Below are positions 8,740 through 19,873 of a stretch of DNA of 64,000 nucleotides, piece by piece (position 1 is the first letter of the stretch; each line of letters begins with the position of its first letter). This stretch comes from JAYPAN01 sp049597955. GTDB taxonomy: Bacteria; Pseudomonadota; Alphaproteobacteria; RS24. The translations under genes were made by a program, and so were the position numbers. The stretch is taken from positions 248,001-312,000 of the forward strand of contig JBMYND010000001.1 of the NCBI GenBank assembly GCA_049597955.1. Reading direction: 5' to 3'. Under the pieces are notes generated by a model. It ran no database searches. It was given only the letters and a program-made list of their open reading frames with translations, and was not told the origin of the DNA.

Positions 8740-9462
8740 TCAATTCTTTTTGCCCGTATTATTGGCTGCATTATTGTCAGGCGGGCTGGCCCATTTGGCG
8801 CTGCTGGCCATAAATGCCTCATCGGGCGTGGCCAGCATGGCTTGATAGACATCTTGCGGATAATGATTATGCGGCATGTCAGGGTCATAAGTCGGCTGGG
8901 CAACCGCCCCGCCTTCACCTGCATATTCCGCCGGTGACATAAGCGCGTGCAATTCGGCATCTGAAATACCGGCCAACACCTGCACTTCGCGGTCAATCCA
9001 AGTGCCATCATTGTCAAGCGGGGCTGCCGCCTCGCCAGATGTCGCAATTTCCAAGGCCAAACCTTCCGGCCCGGCAAAATAAATTGACTGGCACAGCCCA
9101 TGCTCCAATGGGCCAATGACATTGACGCCGCGCGAGCGAATACGGTCGCGCATGGCCAGTAAATCGGCCTTGCTGTCCACATTCAGCGCAATATGCTGCA
9201 TGCTGCCCGGCGCGCTGTTGCCGGCGCCGCTGCCTGCATGGGTGACGCCATATTCAATGTCGATATTTTCATTGCCCGGCACAAAGGCAAAGGCGATTTG
9301 TTCATCGCCCATTTGCATGAAAGCATGCCAAGCACCCTTCACGCCATGCATCCAGTAAAGCCCTTGCAGACGCAGGCCCAGCACATCGCTGAAAAACTGC
9401 AATTGCGCCTTCATATTGCCGGTGGCAATGGCGATATGGTGAAGTCCGTTTACCTTGCCCAT
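8740..9462 (-). CDS. VOC (glyoxalase / extradiol dioxygenase-like) family protein
   Basis: About 240 residues. The vicinal-oxygen-chelate fold is seen from GLHHIAIATGNM at the N-terminus (putative metal His near residue 8-9), SMQHIALNVD in the middle (second His) and LALEIATSGE (Glu ligand). This arrangement suits a metal-dependent dioxygenase, isomerase or lyase. A 60-residue C-terminal tail (YDPDMPHNHYPQDVY region) is outside the core fold. The start ATG at 9462 follows GGGGA; a longer in-frame reading upstream has no VOC similarity and overlaps the hydrolase gene. Middle gene of the operon hydrolase-VOC-lyase; the reaction cannot be deduced. Confidence 0.85.
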   Translation of the reverse strand: MGKVNGLHHIAIATGNMKAQLQFFSDVLGLRLQGLYWMHGVKGAWHAFMQMGDEQIAFAFVPGNENIDIEYGVTHAGSGAGNSAPGSMQHIALNVDSKADLLAMRDRIRSRGVNVIGPLEHGLCQSIYFAGPEGLALEIATSGEAAAPLDNDGTWIDREVQVLAGISDAELHALMSPAEYAGEGGAVAQPTYDPDMPHNHYPQDVYQAMLATPDEAFMASSAKWASPPDNNAANNTGKKN

Positions 9463-9490
9463 TTTATCATTCCCCGTTTCGCGCATTAGT

Positions 9491-10648
9491 TTAGCCAAGA
9501 AGCGATTGCGTTTCCATCCAATTGCGCACAATGGCGACGGCTTGGGCCGCCAGTTCGGGCTGTCCCATATAATAATGCGTCGCGCCTTTGACTTCCGCTC
9601 TTTGCTTATTGTCATGGCCGATCGCGTCAAACAGCGCCTGTGTGTGGCTGGGCGTGCAAGCATCATCGGCCGAATTGCCAATCACCAGAGCCGGCACGCT
9701 GATATGTGCCAGGCTGGCAGGCCCATCGGCATTGGCATCATCATAGCTCCATTGCGACAGCCAACTGCGCAAGGTTGAAAATCGCGCCAGACCAACCGGC
9801 CCATTATTGACGATGCGCGGCACACCGAGATAGCAATGGCCGGGCATACGGTCATTCGGGTCAATGGCCGGGTCAAGCCAGCGCGGGTCGGCCATTGTGC
9901 CATGGGTTACAAAAGCAAACTCCTCATTCTCGCGCCCCTTATCGGCCAATGCCTGCAATTTATACTTTACCCAGTCAGTGATTTTGCGATTGCGGGCAAT
10001 TTGTGCCGCGCGATAGCGGTCAAGAAAGCCCGCATCATAAGGCGGTTCGAGCATTTCCCCATAAAGGTCAAGCGCCGGGTCGCGCATGTCGGGATTGGTC
10101 TCATCGGTGATGCTGGCATCCAGCCATTGGGTTAATGTGCCATGGCGCGATATATGCGCCGCCATTAAGACCAGCCCATTGGCGGGCATGAAATCGGCCT
10201 TGGTTAAATCCGGGCCGCCGCCGCACGGGCTTGACGTGACAGTCGGGTTTTCGGCTTGCGATTGGTAAAAGGCCGAAAGCGAGCCGCCGCCGCTCCAACC
10301 CAGCAGGATAATTTTTTTATAGCCAAGCTTGTCGCGGGCATGGCGCACTGCATTGCCCAAATCAAGCGTTGCTTTTTCCATGTTCAGCGCCGAGTCAACG
10401 CCGCGATAGCGCCCGTCACAGGCCAGCACATGCAAGCCTTGGCGGGCAAATTCGGTCATTATCGGCAGCCAGCCCGTGCCGCCAATCGGGTGCATGGTCA
10501 CAAGACAGCAATCGCTTTCCGCTTCGCTTCGGATAAGCTGGCACAGTGACACCACCACATCTTCCGTCCCGCCATAAGTCTCCTTGAAATCCGACTTTTC
10601 GACACTGACAATCGGAAATGGCAGGCGCGATATTTTGACATTGGCCAT
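9491..10648 (-). CDS. alpha/beta hydrolase family protein
   Basis: 385 residues, cytoplasmic. The nucleophile elbow GWSGGG places the serine at 119; Asp328/329 (NSADDA) and His358 (GATHYY) complete a plausible triad, and HPIGGTG near residue 53 is the oxyanion-hole loop. The central region (about 170-290) is a large helical cap with a Trp/Asp-rich segment. First gene of an operon with a VOC protein (28 bp downstream) and an isocitrate-lyase-like enzyme, and divergent from a thioesterase gene. The context suggests degradation of a small organic acid or ester; the substrate is unknown. Confidence 0.85.
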   Translation of the reverse strand: MANVKISRLPFPIVSVEKSDFKETYGGTEDVVVSLCQLIRSEAESDCCLVTMHPIGGTGWLPIMTEFARQGLHVLACDGRYRGVDSALNMEKATLDLGNAVRHARDKLGYKKIILLGWSGGGSLSAFYQSQAENPTVTSSPCGGGPDLTKADFMPANGLVLMAAHISRHGTLTQWLDASITDETNPDMRDPALDLYGEMLEPPYDAGFLDRYRAAQIARNRKITDWVKYKLQALADKGRENEEFAFVTHGTMADPRWLDPAIDPNDRMPGHCYLGVPRIVNNGPVGLARFSTLRSWLSQWSYDDANADGPASLAHISVPALVIGNSADDACTPSHTQALFDAIGHDNKQRAEVKGATHYYMGQPELAAQAVAIVRNWMETQSLLG

Positions 10649-10787
10649 AATGTTCCTCCCGCAATCAGACTAACCCGCCCACAGTGAAAGTAAACCGGGA
10701 AGAAAAGCCGACGCAGCACTTATTTGCTTGCCAGATTGGCCCGCCCCGCCCTATTTTCTGCCCTGCATTTGTGAGGGAGAATAAATT

Positions 10788-11219
10788 ATGGTGGACATTC
10801 CCGCTCTTCTGGAGGGTTATGAACTCTGGGCCGGCGATGAGCCTTTTGAAAATCATGCCGGGCCATTTTTCATGAAACATGACCCAGAGCATGGCAAGCA
10901 TTTATCGGCTTTTATTGCTGAAGCGCGCCACATGAATGGCGGCGGTTTTTTGCATGGCGGCATGTTAATGAGCTTTGCCGATTATGCGCTGTTTGTGATT
11001 GCCGCTGACGTGATGGCGGAAGGCCAGCACAGTGTCACGGTTTCTTGCCAGACCGAATTTCTGAAAGGTGCGGCACCGCTTGGCCAGCCGGTTTTTGCCG
11101 ATGGCGAAGTGACCCGCAATACGCGCAGCCTGATATTTGTGCGCGGGCGGATATATACAGAAAATGATGGTGTTCTCGCCAGTTTTGGCGGTATCTTGAA
11201 AAGGGTTGGTGTGGCCTGA
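10788..11219 (+). CDS. PaaI-type hot-dog thioesterase
   Basis: 143 residues, matching the 4HBT/PaaI family that hydrolyses acyl-CoA thioesters. The signature FLHGGMLMSFADYA contains the HGG motif and the catalytic-type Asp of the long helix. The last beta strands (SVTVSCQTEFLKGA, SLIFVRGRIY) complete the fold. The ATG follows GTGAGGGAG. It opens a plus-strand set with the TauD-like and amidotransferase-like genes and shares a 139-bp divergent promoter region with the hydrolase operon. Confidence 0.88.
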   Translation: MVDIPALLEGYELWAGDEPFENHAGPFFMKHDPEHGKHLSAFIAEARHMNGGGFLHGGMLMSFADYALFVIAADVMAEGQHSVTVSCQTEFLKGAAPLGQPVFADGEVTRNTRSLIFVRGRIYTENDGVLASFGGILKRVGVA

Positions 11220-11249
11220 CGGGCTGGTTAACACGCAGAGGGACGAGCA

Positions 11250-12092
11250 ATGAATAATATGGCCATTCATCCGATAACCGGTGCATGTGGGGCGGAAATA
11301 TCCGGCGTGCAAATTAATGCTTTGGGCAATGCGGAATTTGACGGTATTCATCAGGCATTGGTGACACATGGCGCGGTGTTTTTCCGCGACCAGAATATAG
11401 AGCTGGATGAGCTGGTCGCCTTTGGCCGCCGCTTTGGCCCGTTGGAAGTGCATCCGATTGTTGACGGCATGACGCATGCGCCGGAAATTACCAAAGTGTT
11501 GAAACCGGCCGGAGAAAGCGCCTCTTTCGGCACGGGCTGGCATACGGATAATTCTTTCTTCGAAAAGCCAAGCATGGGATCAGTGCTGTTCGGCAAGACG
11601 ATTCCGCCCTATGGCGGCGATACTGTCTTTGCCAATCAATATCTCGCCTATGAAAGATTGTCAGATAAAATGAAGGATATGTTGGCCGGGTTAAAGGCGG
11701 TTCATTCGGCGTCGCGCGCCTATACGGTAGATGGCACAAAGGAAAAATATGAAAAGAAAACCGCCATCACCTATAGCTGGTCAGAGTCTATTATGGATGA
11801 GGTGGTGCATCCGGTCGTGCGCACGCATCCGGTTAGCGGGCGCAAGGCGCTTTATGTCAATGACATGTTCACGCTGCGTTTTGAAGGCATGAGCGAGGCC
11901 GAAAGCCGTCCGCTTCTCGATTATTTATTCGCCCATTGCACCAAGCCGGAATTTTGCTGCCGTTTTCGCTGGAGCGAAAATGCCGTCGCCTTGTGGGATA
12001 ATCGTGCCGTGCAGCATTATGCGGTGGATGATTATCAGGATTTTGAGCGGCTGATGTATCGCGTGACGATTGAAGGCGAAAAACCGGTTTAG
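11250..12092 (+). CDS. TauD/TfdA family Fe(II)/2-oxoglutarate dioxygenase
   Basis: 280 residues. The iron-binding facial triad is visible: His98 and Asp100 in GWHTDNSF and His256 in VQHYAVDDY; Arg271 (LMYRVTI) fits the 2-oxoglutarate-binding Arg. These positions are close to those of E. coli TauD. The N-terminal motif GACGAEISGVQ is also typical. Members hydroxylate sulfonates, aryloxyalkanoates and other small acids. The ATG follows GAGGGACGAG. It ends 2 bp before the next gene. The substrate is not deducible; nothing sulfonate-specific lies nearby. Confidence 0.9.
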   Translation: MNNMAIHPITGACGAEISGVQINALGNAEFDGIHQALVTHGAVFFRDQNIELDELVAFGRRFGPLEVHPIVDGMTHAPEITKVLKPAGESASFGTGWHTDNSFFEKPSMGSVLFGKTIPPYGGDTVFANQYLAYERLSDKMKDMLAGLKAVHSASRAYTVDGTKEKYEKKTAITYSWSESIMDEVVHPVVRTHPVSGRKALYVNDMFTLRFEGMSEAESRPLLDYLFAHCTKPEFCCRFRWSENAVALWDNRAVQHYAVDDYQDFERLMYRVTIEGEKPV

Positions 12093-12094
12093 CC

Positions 12095-12922
12095 GTGACG
12101 CGGTTTCTCATTCTTGACTGCTATGATGCAAATGGGCGCAAAGGGCTGGCCGCTGCCCGCGCGACACCGGCGGGTGAACTTTACCGCGACATGCTGTTAC
12201 GCCACCGGCCCGATGCGGTATTTGATATTGCCTTTCCGGCTGATGCCGATGCGGCGATTGATTTGACCGGCTATGATGCGCTTTTATGGACGGGCTCCAG
12301 CCTGACTATTTACGAGCCAATGCCGCAAGTGACGCGGCAAGTCGAATTGGCGCGCGAAGCCTATCGGCGCGGTATTCCCGCTTTCGGCTCGTGCTGGGCA
12401 TTGCAAATCGCCTGTGTCGCAGCGGGCGGCACTTGTCGCAAAAACCCCAAAGGGCGCGAATTTGGCCTGACCCGCAAAATCACCCTGACCGAAGCTGGCC
12501 GTGCCCATGCTTTATTCGCCGGACGTGATTATGCTTTTGACGGCTTTACCAGCCATTTTGACGAAGTCGAAAGCCTGCCGGCCGGCGCCGTGGCCCTGGC
12601 CGGCAATGCGGCGACTGAAATCCAAGCCGCCGATATCAGCCATGACAAGGGACGCTTCATTGCCCTGCAATATCATCCGGAATTTGATTTTTCTGTCATG
12701 GCGGCACTGACACGGTTTCGCGATGAGGGTTTGATAGCCGAAGCACGCATGAAAAACCCGCAAGATATTCAAGACTTTATCGAAAAATGCGAAGAAATTG
12801 ACAAAACCCCCAATGATTTTGCGCTGCGCTTTGCGCTGGGGGCGGATGATGATGTGCTTGACCGGAAAATCCGCGAAAATGAGTTTGCCAATTGGTTGCA
12901 ATTCGGTTTGGCCGCCAGCTAG
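12095..12922 (+). CDS. class I glutamine amidotransferase-like protein
   Basis: 275 residues. GATase-1 triad: Cys100 in GSCWALQ, His194 and Glu196 in YHPEF. It resembles the stand-alone GMP-synthase-like amidotransferases used as gamma-glutamyl hydrolases or amide-transfer subunits. About 75 residues after the YHPEF motif form a charged helical tail (QDIQDFIEKCEEI). The start is GTG at 12095, two bases past the TauD-like stop. The stop overlaps the stop of tgt on the opposite strand by 4 bp (CTAG). Its partner or substrate is not evident. Confidence 0.82.
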   Translation: MTRFLILDCYDANGRKGLAAARATPAGELYRDMLLRHRPDAVFDIAFPADADAAIDLTGYDALLWTGSSLTIYEPMPQVTRQVELAREAYRRGIPAFGSCWALQIACVAAGGTCRKNPKGREFGLTRKITLTEAGRAHALFAGRDYAFDGFTSHFDEVESLPAGAVALAGNAATEIQAADISHDKGRFIALQYHPEFDFSVMAALTRFRDEGLIAEARMKNPQDIQDFIEKCEEIDKTPNDFALRFALGADDDVLDRKIRENEFANWLQFGLAAS

Positions 12923-14046
12923 ACCGGTTCAATATCGCCCTGTTCCTGCTGGGCTTTGAAATGCTCACGAAATTGCCCAAAGCGACCTTCTTCTATGGCT
13001 TCGCGTATGGCTTGCATCAATTCCTGATAAAAGGCGAGATTGTGCCAAGTCAGCAGCATGGCACCGAGATATTCACCGCACCGATGCAGGTGATGTAAAT
13101 AGGCGCGGCTATATTGGCTGCTGGCCGGGCATGGGCTGTCCACATCCAGCGGGCGCGGGTCGGCGGCGTGGCGGGCATTGCGGATATTGACTTTCCCCCG
13201 CCATGTATAGGCCGTGCCGTGGCGTCCGGCGCGGGTCGGCATAACACAGTCAAACATGTCAATGCCGCGCGCGACCGCCTCGACCAAATCATCCGGCGTG
13301 CCGACCCCCATCAAATAGCGTGGCTTGTCTTCGGGCAGCACGGGTGTTGTCAAATCCAGCACTTGCAGCATGGCCGCCTGACCCTCGCCAACCGCCAGCC
13401 CGCCAACCGCATAACCGTCAAAGCCGATATCCATCAACCGCGCCGCGCTGGCATGGCGTAAATCTTCATAAGTGCTGCCCTGCACAATGCCGAACAGCGC
13501 ATCGCCCTCGCCCGCATCATATTTGGCAAACGCCACCTTGCTGCGCTCGGCCCAGCGCATGGATAAATGCATGGAGGTTTCGGCCTGCTCATGGGTTGCA
13601 GGAAATGGCGTGCATTCATCCAGCACCATGCGGATATTGGCACCGAGCAGGGTTTGAATTTCAATCGAGCGTTCCGGTGTCAGCATATAATCGCGCCCGT
13701 CAATATGGCTTTGAAAGCGCACGCCCTCCTCGCTCATTTTGGCCAGCTTGGCCAACGACATGACTTGAAAGCCGCCACTATCGGTCAGAATCGGCCCGTC
13801 CCATTGCATGAAATTTTGCAAGCCGCCCAGCGCCGCCACTTCTTCTGCGCCCGGGCGTAGCATTAAATGGTAAGTATTGCCCAGCACAATATCAGCGCCC
13901 AAATCGCGCACTTGGTCGGGATACATGGCTTTCACCGTGGCCGCCGTGCCGACCGGCATAAAAGCAGGCGTGCGTATCGTGCCGCGCGGTGTCTCTATTG
14001 TCCCGCGCCGCGCCTGCCCGTCCCGTGCCAGTAAATTAAACTGCAT
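12919..14046 (-). CDS. tgt: queuine tRNA-ribosyltransferase
   Basis: Exchanges guanine-34 for preQ1 in the anticodon of Asn, Asp, His and Tyr tRNAs. About 375 residues. Motifs: DSGGFQVMSL with the catalytic-type Asp, GNTYHLMLRPG, and the second Asp region IDMFDCVMPTR. The zinc-binding cysteine cluster typical of bacterial Tgt is less clear in the C-terminal part. The ATG at 14046 overlaps the end of queA by 11 bp. tgt and queA act in the same queuosine pathway, and tRNA-Asn in this window is one of its targets. Confidence 0.95.
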   Translation of the reverse strand: MQFNLLARDGQARRGTIETPRGTIRTPAFMPVGTAATVKAMYPDQVRDLGADIVLGNTYHLMLRPGAEEVAALGGLQNFMQWDGPILTDSGGFQVMSLAKLAKMSEEGVRFQSHIDGRDYMLTPERSIEIQTLLGANIRMVLDECTPFPATHEQAETSMHLSMRWAERSKVAFAKYDAGEGDALFGIVQGSTYEDLRHASAARLMDIGFDGYAVGGLAVGEGQAAMLQVLDLTTPVLPEDKPRYLMGVGTPDDLVEAVARGIDMFDCVMPTRAGRHGTAYTWRGKVNIRNARHAADPRPLDVDSPCPASSQYSRAYLHHLHRCGEYLGAMLLTWHNLAFYQELMQAIREAIEEGRFGQFREHFKAQQEQGDIEPV

Positions 14047-15145
14047 CGCCCTGTTTTTCTCCGTCAGCCAGCTCCAGCAAGCAGGCATCGCCATAGGAAT
14101 AGAAACGATAGCCGGCGTCAATGGCATGGGCATAGGCCGCTTGCATTTTCTTGAGACCGGCAAAGGCCGAGACCAGCATGAAGAGTGTCGAGCGCGGCAG
14201 GTGGAAATTGGTCAGCAAAAGGTCAACCGCATGAAATCTGTAGCCGGGTGTGATAAAAATATCCGTAACTGTTTCAAAAGGCTCAATTTTTCCATCCGGT
14301 CGAGCGGCGCTTTCAAGCAGGCGCATGGCGGTTGTGCCGATACAGACAATGCGCCCGCCTTGCGCGCGCGCCGCGTTCAGCGCATTGGCGGTGTCGGCTG
14401 TCACCTGCCCCCATTCACCATGCATTTCATGAGCGTCCGTGTCTTCCACTTTGACCGGCAGAAATGTGCCGGGGCCGACATGCAATGTCACCTCAAAAAT
14501 CGACACGCCCTTGCCTTTTAATTTATCTATCAGTTCCGGTGTGAAATGCAGACCGGCGGTCGGCGCGGCCACCGCGCCTTCAGTTTTGGCGAAGACAGTT
14601 TGGTAATCCTCATTATCTTGCACATCCGGCGCACGCCGCGCGGCGATATAGGGTGGCAGAGGCATCGTGCCAAGCGTTGCCAATACCGGCTCCATGGCAT
14701 CGGGCGCAAGCTCGAAGGAAAGACACGCCGCGCCCTGCTCACGCATGGTGACATCGGCCGATGCCCGATTTTGTCCGTTTTCAAATATCAGCCTGTCGCC
14801 AATGGCTACGCGCTTGGCCGGTTTCAAAAAACACTGCCATTCGGTTGGCCCCAGCCTTTCGGTCAGCGTGACTTCGACTTTCGCCCCATTTGCGCCCGTG
14901 TCAATTTCACCGGCCCGCAAGCGCCGCCCGACAAGCCGCGCCGGAATCACTTTGGTGACATTAACCACAACCGCATCGCCGGCTTTCAGCAATTGCGGCA
15001 AATCGGCAATATGCCGGTCGTTAAACGGCGCATCACCGGCCCCTGCTTTCGGCACATGCAACAGACGCGCTGCTTCGCGCGGCTGCGAGGGCCGCAGGGC
15101 AATCAGCGCATCCGGCAGGTCAAAATCAAACAGATCGACCCGCAT
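14036..15145 (-). CDS. queA: S-adenosylmethionine:tRNA ribosyltransferase-isomerase
   Basis: Transfers and rearranges the ribosyl group of SAM onto preQ1-34 to give epoxyqueuosine. 369 residues, close to the family norm. Conserved segments include the N-terminal FDFDLPDALIALRP, GPTEWQCFLKPAKR, APTAGLHFTPEL and HVGPGTFLPVK. It lies 5 bp after the cyclophilin gene and overlaps tgt, giving the operon gyrA-coaD-ppi-queA-tgt. Confidence 0.96.
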   Translation of the reverse strand: MRVDLFDFDLPDALIALRPSQPREAARLLHVPKAGAGDAPFNDRHIADLPQLLKAGDAVVVNVTKVIPARLVGRRLRAGEIDTGANGAKVEVTLTERLGPTEWQCFLKPAKRVAIGDRLIFENGQNRASADVTMREQGAACLSFELAPDAMEPVLATLGTMPLPPYIAARRAPDVQDNEDYQTVFAKTEGAVAAPTAGLHFTPELIDKLKGKGVSIFEVTLHVGPGTFLPVKVEDTDAHEMHGEWGQVTADTANALNAARAQGGRIVCIGTTAMRLLESAARPDGKIEPFETVTDIFITPGYRFHAVDLLLTNFHLPRSTLFMLVSAFAGLKKMQAAYAHAIDAGYRFYSYGDACLLELADGEKQGDAV

Positions 15146-15150
15146 CAGCG

Positions 15151-15684
15151 TCAGTCGGAAAGGGTAAGCGAGATAATTTTATCCGGGTCGGCCGGCGGCT
15201 CACCACGGGTAATGGCGTCAATATGCTCCATGCCGTCCACCACTTCGCCAAACACCGTATATTGACCATTCAGCCATGAGGCATCTTCAAAACAGATGAA
15301 AAACTGGCTATTGGCGCTGTCTGGATGTTGCGAGCGGGCCATGCCCAAAGTGCCACGGCGGAATGGCTCATCAGAAAACTCGGCGCGCAAATCGGGATAA
15401 TCAGAGCCGCCCATGCCGGTGCCGGTCGGGTCGCCCGTCTGCGCCATAAAGCCGTCAATCACGCGATGGAACACAATCCCATTGTAAAAGCCTTCTTCAA
15501 CAAGCTGTTTTATGCGCGCCACATGGTCAGGCGCCAAATCCTCACGCAGCTTGATTTTGACCGTGCCGCTTTTTAATTCCATCAACATTAAATTACCCTT
15601 TCCGGCCGCAAAAGCCCGATTGTCAACATTACTCACACCAATAAAGACCGCGACAGCCAAAATGAGAGAAACGAGAAAACGCAT
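15151..15684 (-). CDS. ppi: cyclophilin-type peptidylprolyl isomerase, exported
   Basis: 177 residues. An N-terminal signal peptide (RFLVSLILAVAVFIGVSN) suggests the periplasm, where it would help proline isomerisation during folding. The cyclophilin core shows VFHRVIDGFMAQTGDPTGTG and the FICF(E)DASWLNGQYTVFGEV segment. The active-site Trp of human cyclophilin A corresponds to W in ASWLNG. It sits 12 bp after coaD and 5 bp before queA. Confidence 0.94.
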   Translation of the reverse strand: MRFLVSLILAVAVFIGVSNVDNRAFAAGKGNLMLMELKSGTVKIKLREDLAPDHVARIKQLVEEGFYNGIVFHRVIDGFMAQTGDPTGTGMGGSDYPDLRAEFSDEPFRRGTLGMARSQHPDSANSQFFICFEDASWLNGQYTVFGEVVDGMEHIDAITRGEPPADPDKIISLTLSD

Positions 15685-15696
15685 TATCTTATCACC

Positions 15697-16190
15697 CTAA
15701 TTATTTAATTCAGTTGCAATGATTTCAAGAACACTTGACGGCACAAAAGCACTTATGTCACCGCCCATGGCCAATATCTGCCTGACCAAAGTGGATGAGA
15801 CAAACCCGACTTCCGGAGAAGCCGGCAGAAAAACCGTTTCAATTTCCGGGGCCATGCTTCGGTTCATCGCTGTCATTTGCGCTTCATACTCGAAATCGGC
15901 TGCCGTGCGAAGCCCGCGTAAAATAATTGTGGCGTCATGTCGCTGGGCTGCATCGACCAGCAAATCATCGAAATCAACCACTTCCAGCGTCACGCCAAGC
16001 GATTTGGCCATTGGCGCAATCTCGTTTTCAATCATGCGGACACGCTGTTCAAAAGTAAAAAGCGGGGTTTTGGTTGCGCTGACACCAATGCCGATAATCA
16101 ACCGGTCAACCACGCGCAAGCAGCGTTTGATAATATCAACATGACCGACCGTAATCGGGTCAAAACTGCCGGGATAAAAACCGCTTTGCA

Positions 16191-16191
<1 letters not shown>
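15697..16191 (-). CDS. coaD: phosphopantetheine adenylyltransferase
   Basis: Penultimate step of coenzyme A synthesis, 4'-phosphopantetheine plus ATP to dephospho-CoA. 164 residues, the standard length. The nucleotidyltransferase motif YPGSFDPITVGH is at residues 6-17 with His17 in the TxGH-like site, and the ATP-binding SSTLVRQ is near the C-terminus. The start ATG shares one base with the gyrA stop (TAATG), so translation is coupled. Confidence 0.96.
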
Positions 16192-19088
<2,897 letters not shown>

Positions 19089-19221
19089 AATACGTCCCTG
19101 AACGCTGTTATTTCCGGAGTTACTCTCTACCCTGTTTTTAGCATGAAACCGGCACTGATTCCTAATCAAAACGGCCACAAACAGGGTTTGCAGCCGCTTG
19201 AAAAATCAACCTTTTCGGCGC

Positions 19222-19671
19222 TTAAAACGGGATTTCGTCATCCATGCCGCCACCGCCGGAAGCGGCCATTGGCGCAGCGCCAACATCATTGCCGACGGCC
19301 TCAAAACCACCACCGGAATTGCGGCTGTCAAGCATGGTCAGCGTGCCGCCATAATTTTGCAGCACAACTTCGGTTGAATAGCGGTCATTGCCATTGTCAT
19401 CCTGCCATTTGCGGGTTTGCAATTGCCCTTCAATATAGACTTTCGAGCCTTTTTTGAGATATTGCTCGGCAATCCGGCACAGCCCTTCCGAAAACAGCAC
19501 AACGCGATGCCATTCGGTTTTCTCGCGGCGTTCGCCGGAGTTTTTATCGCGCCAGGACTCGCTTGTGGCGACGCTCAGATTGACGACGGGGCGTCCGTCC
19601 TTGGTGCTGCGAATGTCGGGATCAGCGCCGAGATTTCCTACCAATATTACTTTGTTTACGCTTCCAGCCAT
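19222..19671 (-). CDS. ssb: single-stranded DNA-binding protein
   Basis: 149 residues. OB fold with the family opening AGSVNKVILVGNLGADPDIR and ERREKTEWHRVVLF. A Gly-rich linker leads to the acidic tip DDEIPF, which recruits repair and replication partners. The ATG at 19671 follows AAGGAGAG. It is divergent from uvrA, a common pairing in which both genes belong to the DNA-damage response. Confidence 0.97.
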   Translation of the reverse strand: MAGSVNKVILVGNLGADPDIRSTKDGRPVVNLSVATSESWRDKNSGERREKTEWHRVVLFSEGLCRIAEQYLKKGSKVYIEGQLQTRKWQDDNGNDRYSTEVVLQNYGGTLTMLDSRNSGGGFEAVGNDVGAAPMAASGGGGMDDEIPF

Positions 19672-19817
19672 GATTCTCTCCTTTGTATGCCTCAATCTAT
19701 CCGAGTTGCGTCAACAAGCCTATGCCCGTTTCAGGGTCAATGCGCCTTTCTGTGGATACTTGTGCATAGTCTTTGCGGCAAGCTGTTAAGGCGTGGCAAA
19801 AAAACGCTGTTTCATTT

Positions 19818-19836
19818 GTTTGGCGCAGCGCCAAAC
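19818..19836. promoter_or_regulatory. perfect 9-bp-arm palindrome between ssb and uvrA
   Basis: GTTTGGCGC, one base, GCGCCAAAC, 37 bp upstream of the uvrA ATG. There is no T-run after it, so it is not a typical terminator, and it does not match the alphaproteobacterial LexA box GTTC-N7-GTTC. An operator or an mRNA-leader hairpin are both possible. Confidence 0.5.
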
Positions 19837-19873
19837 GAGGCTACATTAAAGGCAGCATAAAGCAGGAAAACGC

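Noticed and set aside
8730..9182. 151-codon N-terminal extension of the lyase-like protein
   Set aside because: Overlaps the VOC coding region in another frame and has no family similarity; TTG at 8729 fits better.
9463..9681. 73-codon N-terminal extension of the VOC protein
   Set aside because: No similarity to the fold, it overlaps the hydrolase gene, and the ATG at 9462 has a good ribosome binding site.
19130..19186. 8-bp inverted repeat CCCTGTTT / AAACAGGG between ssb and gyrA
   Set aside because: The arms are about 40 bases apart and no T-run or known site accompanies them; likely chance or weak structure.
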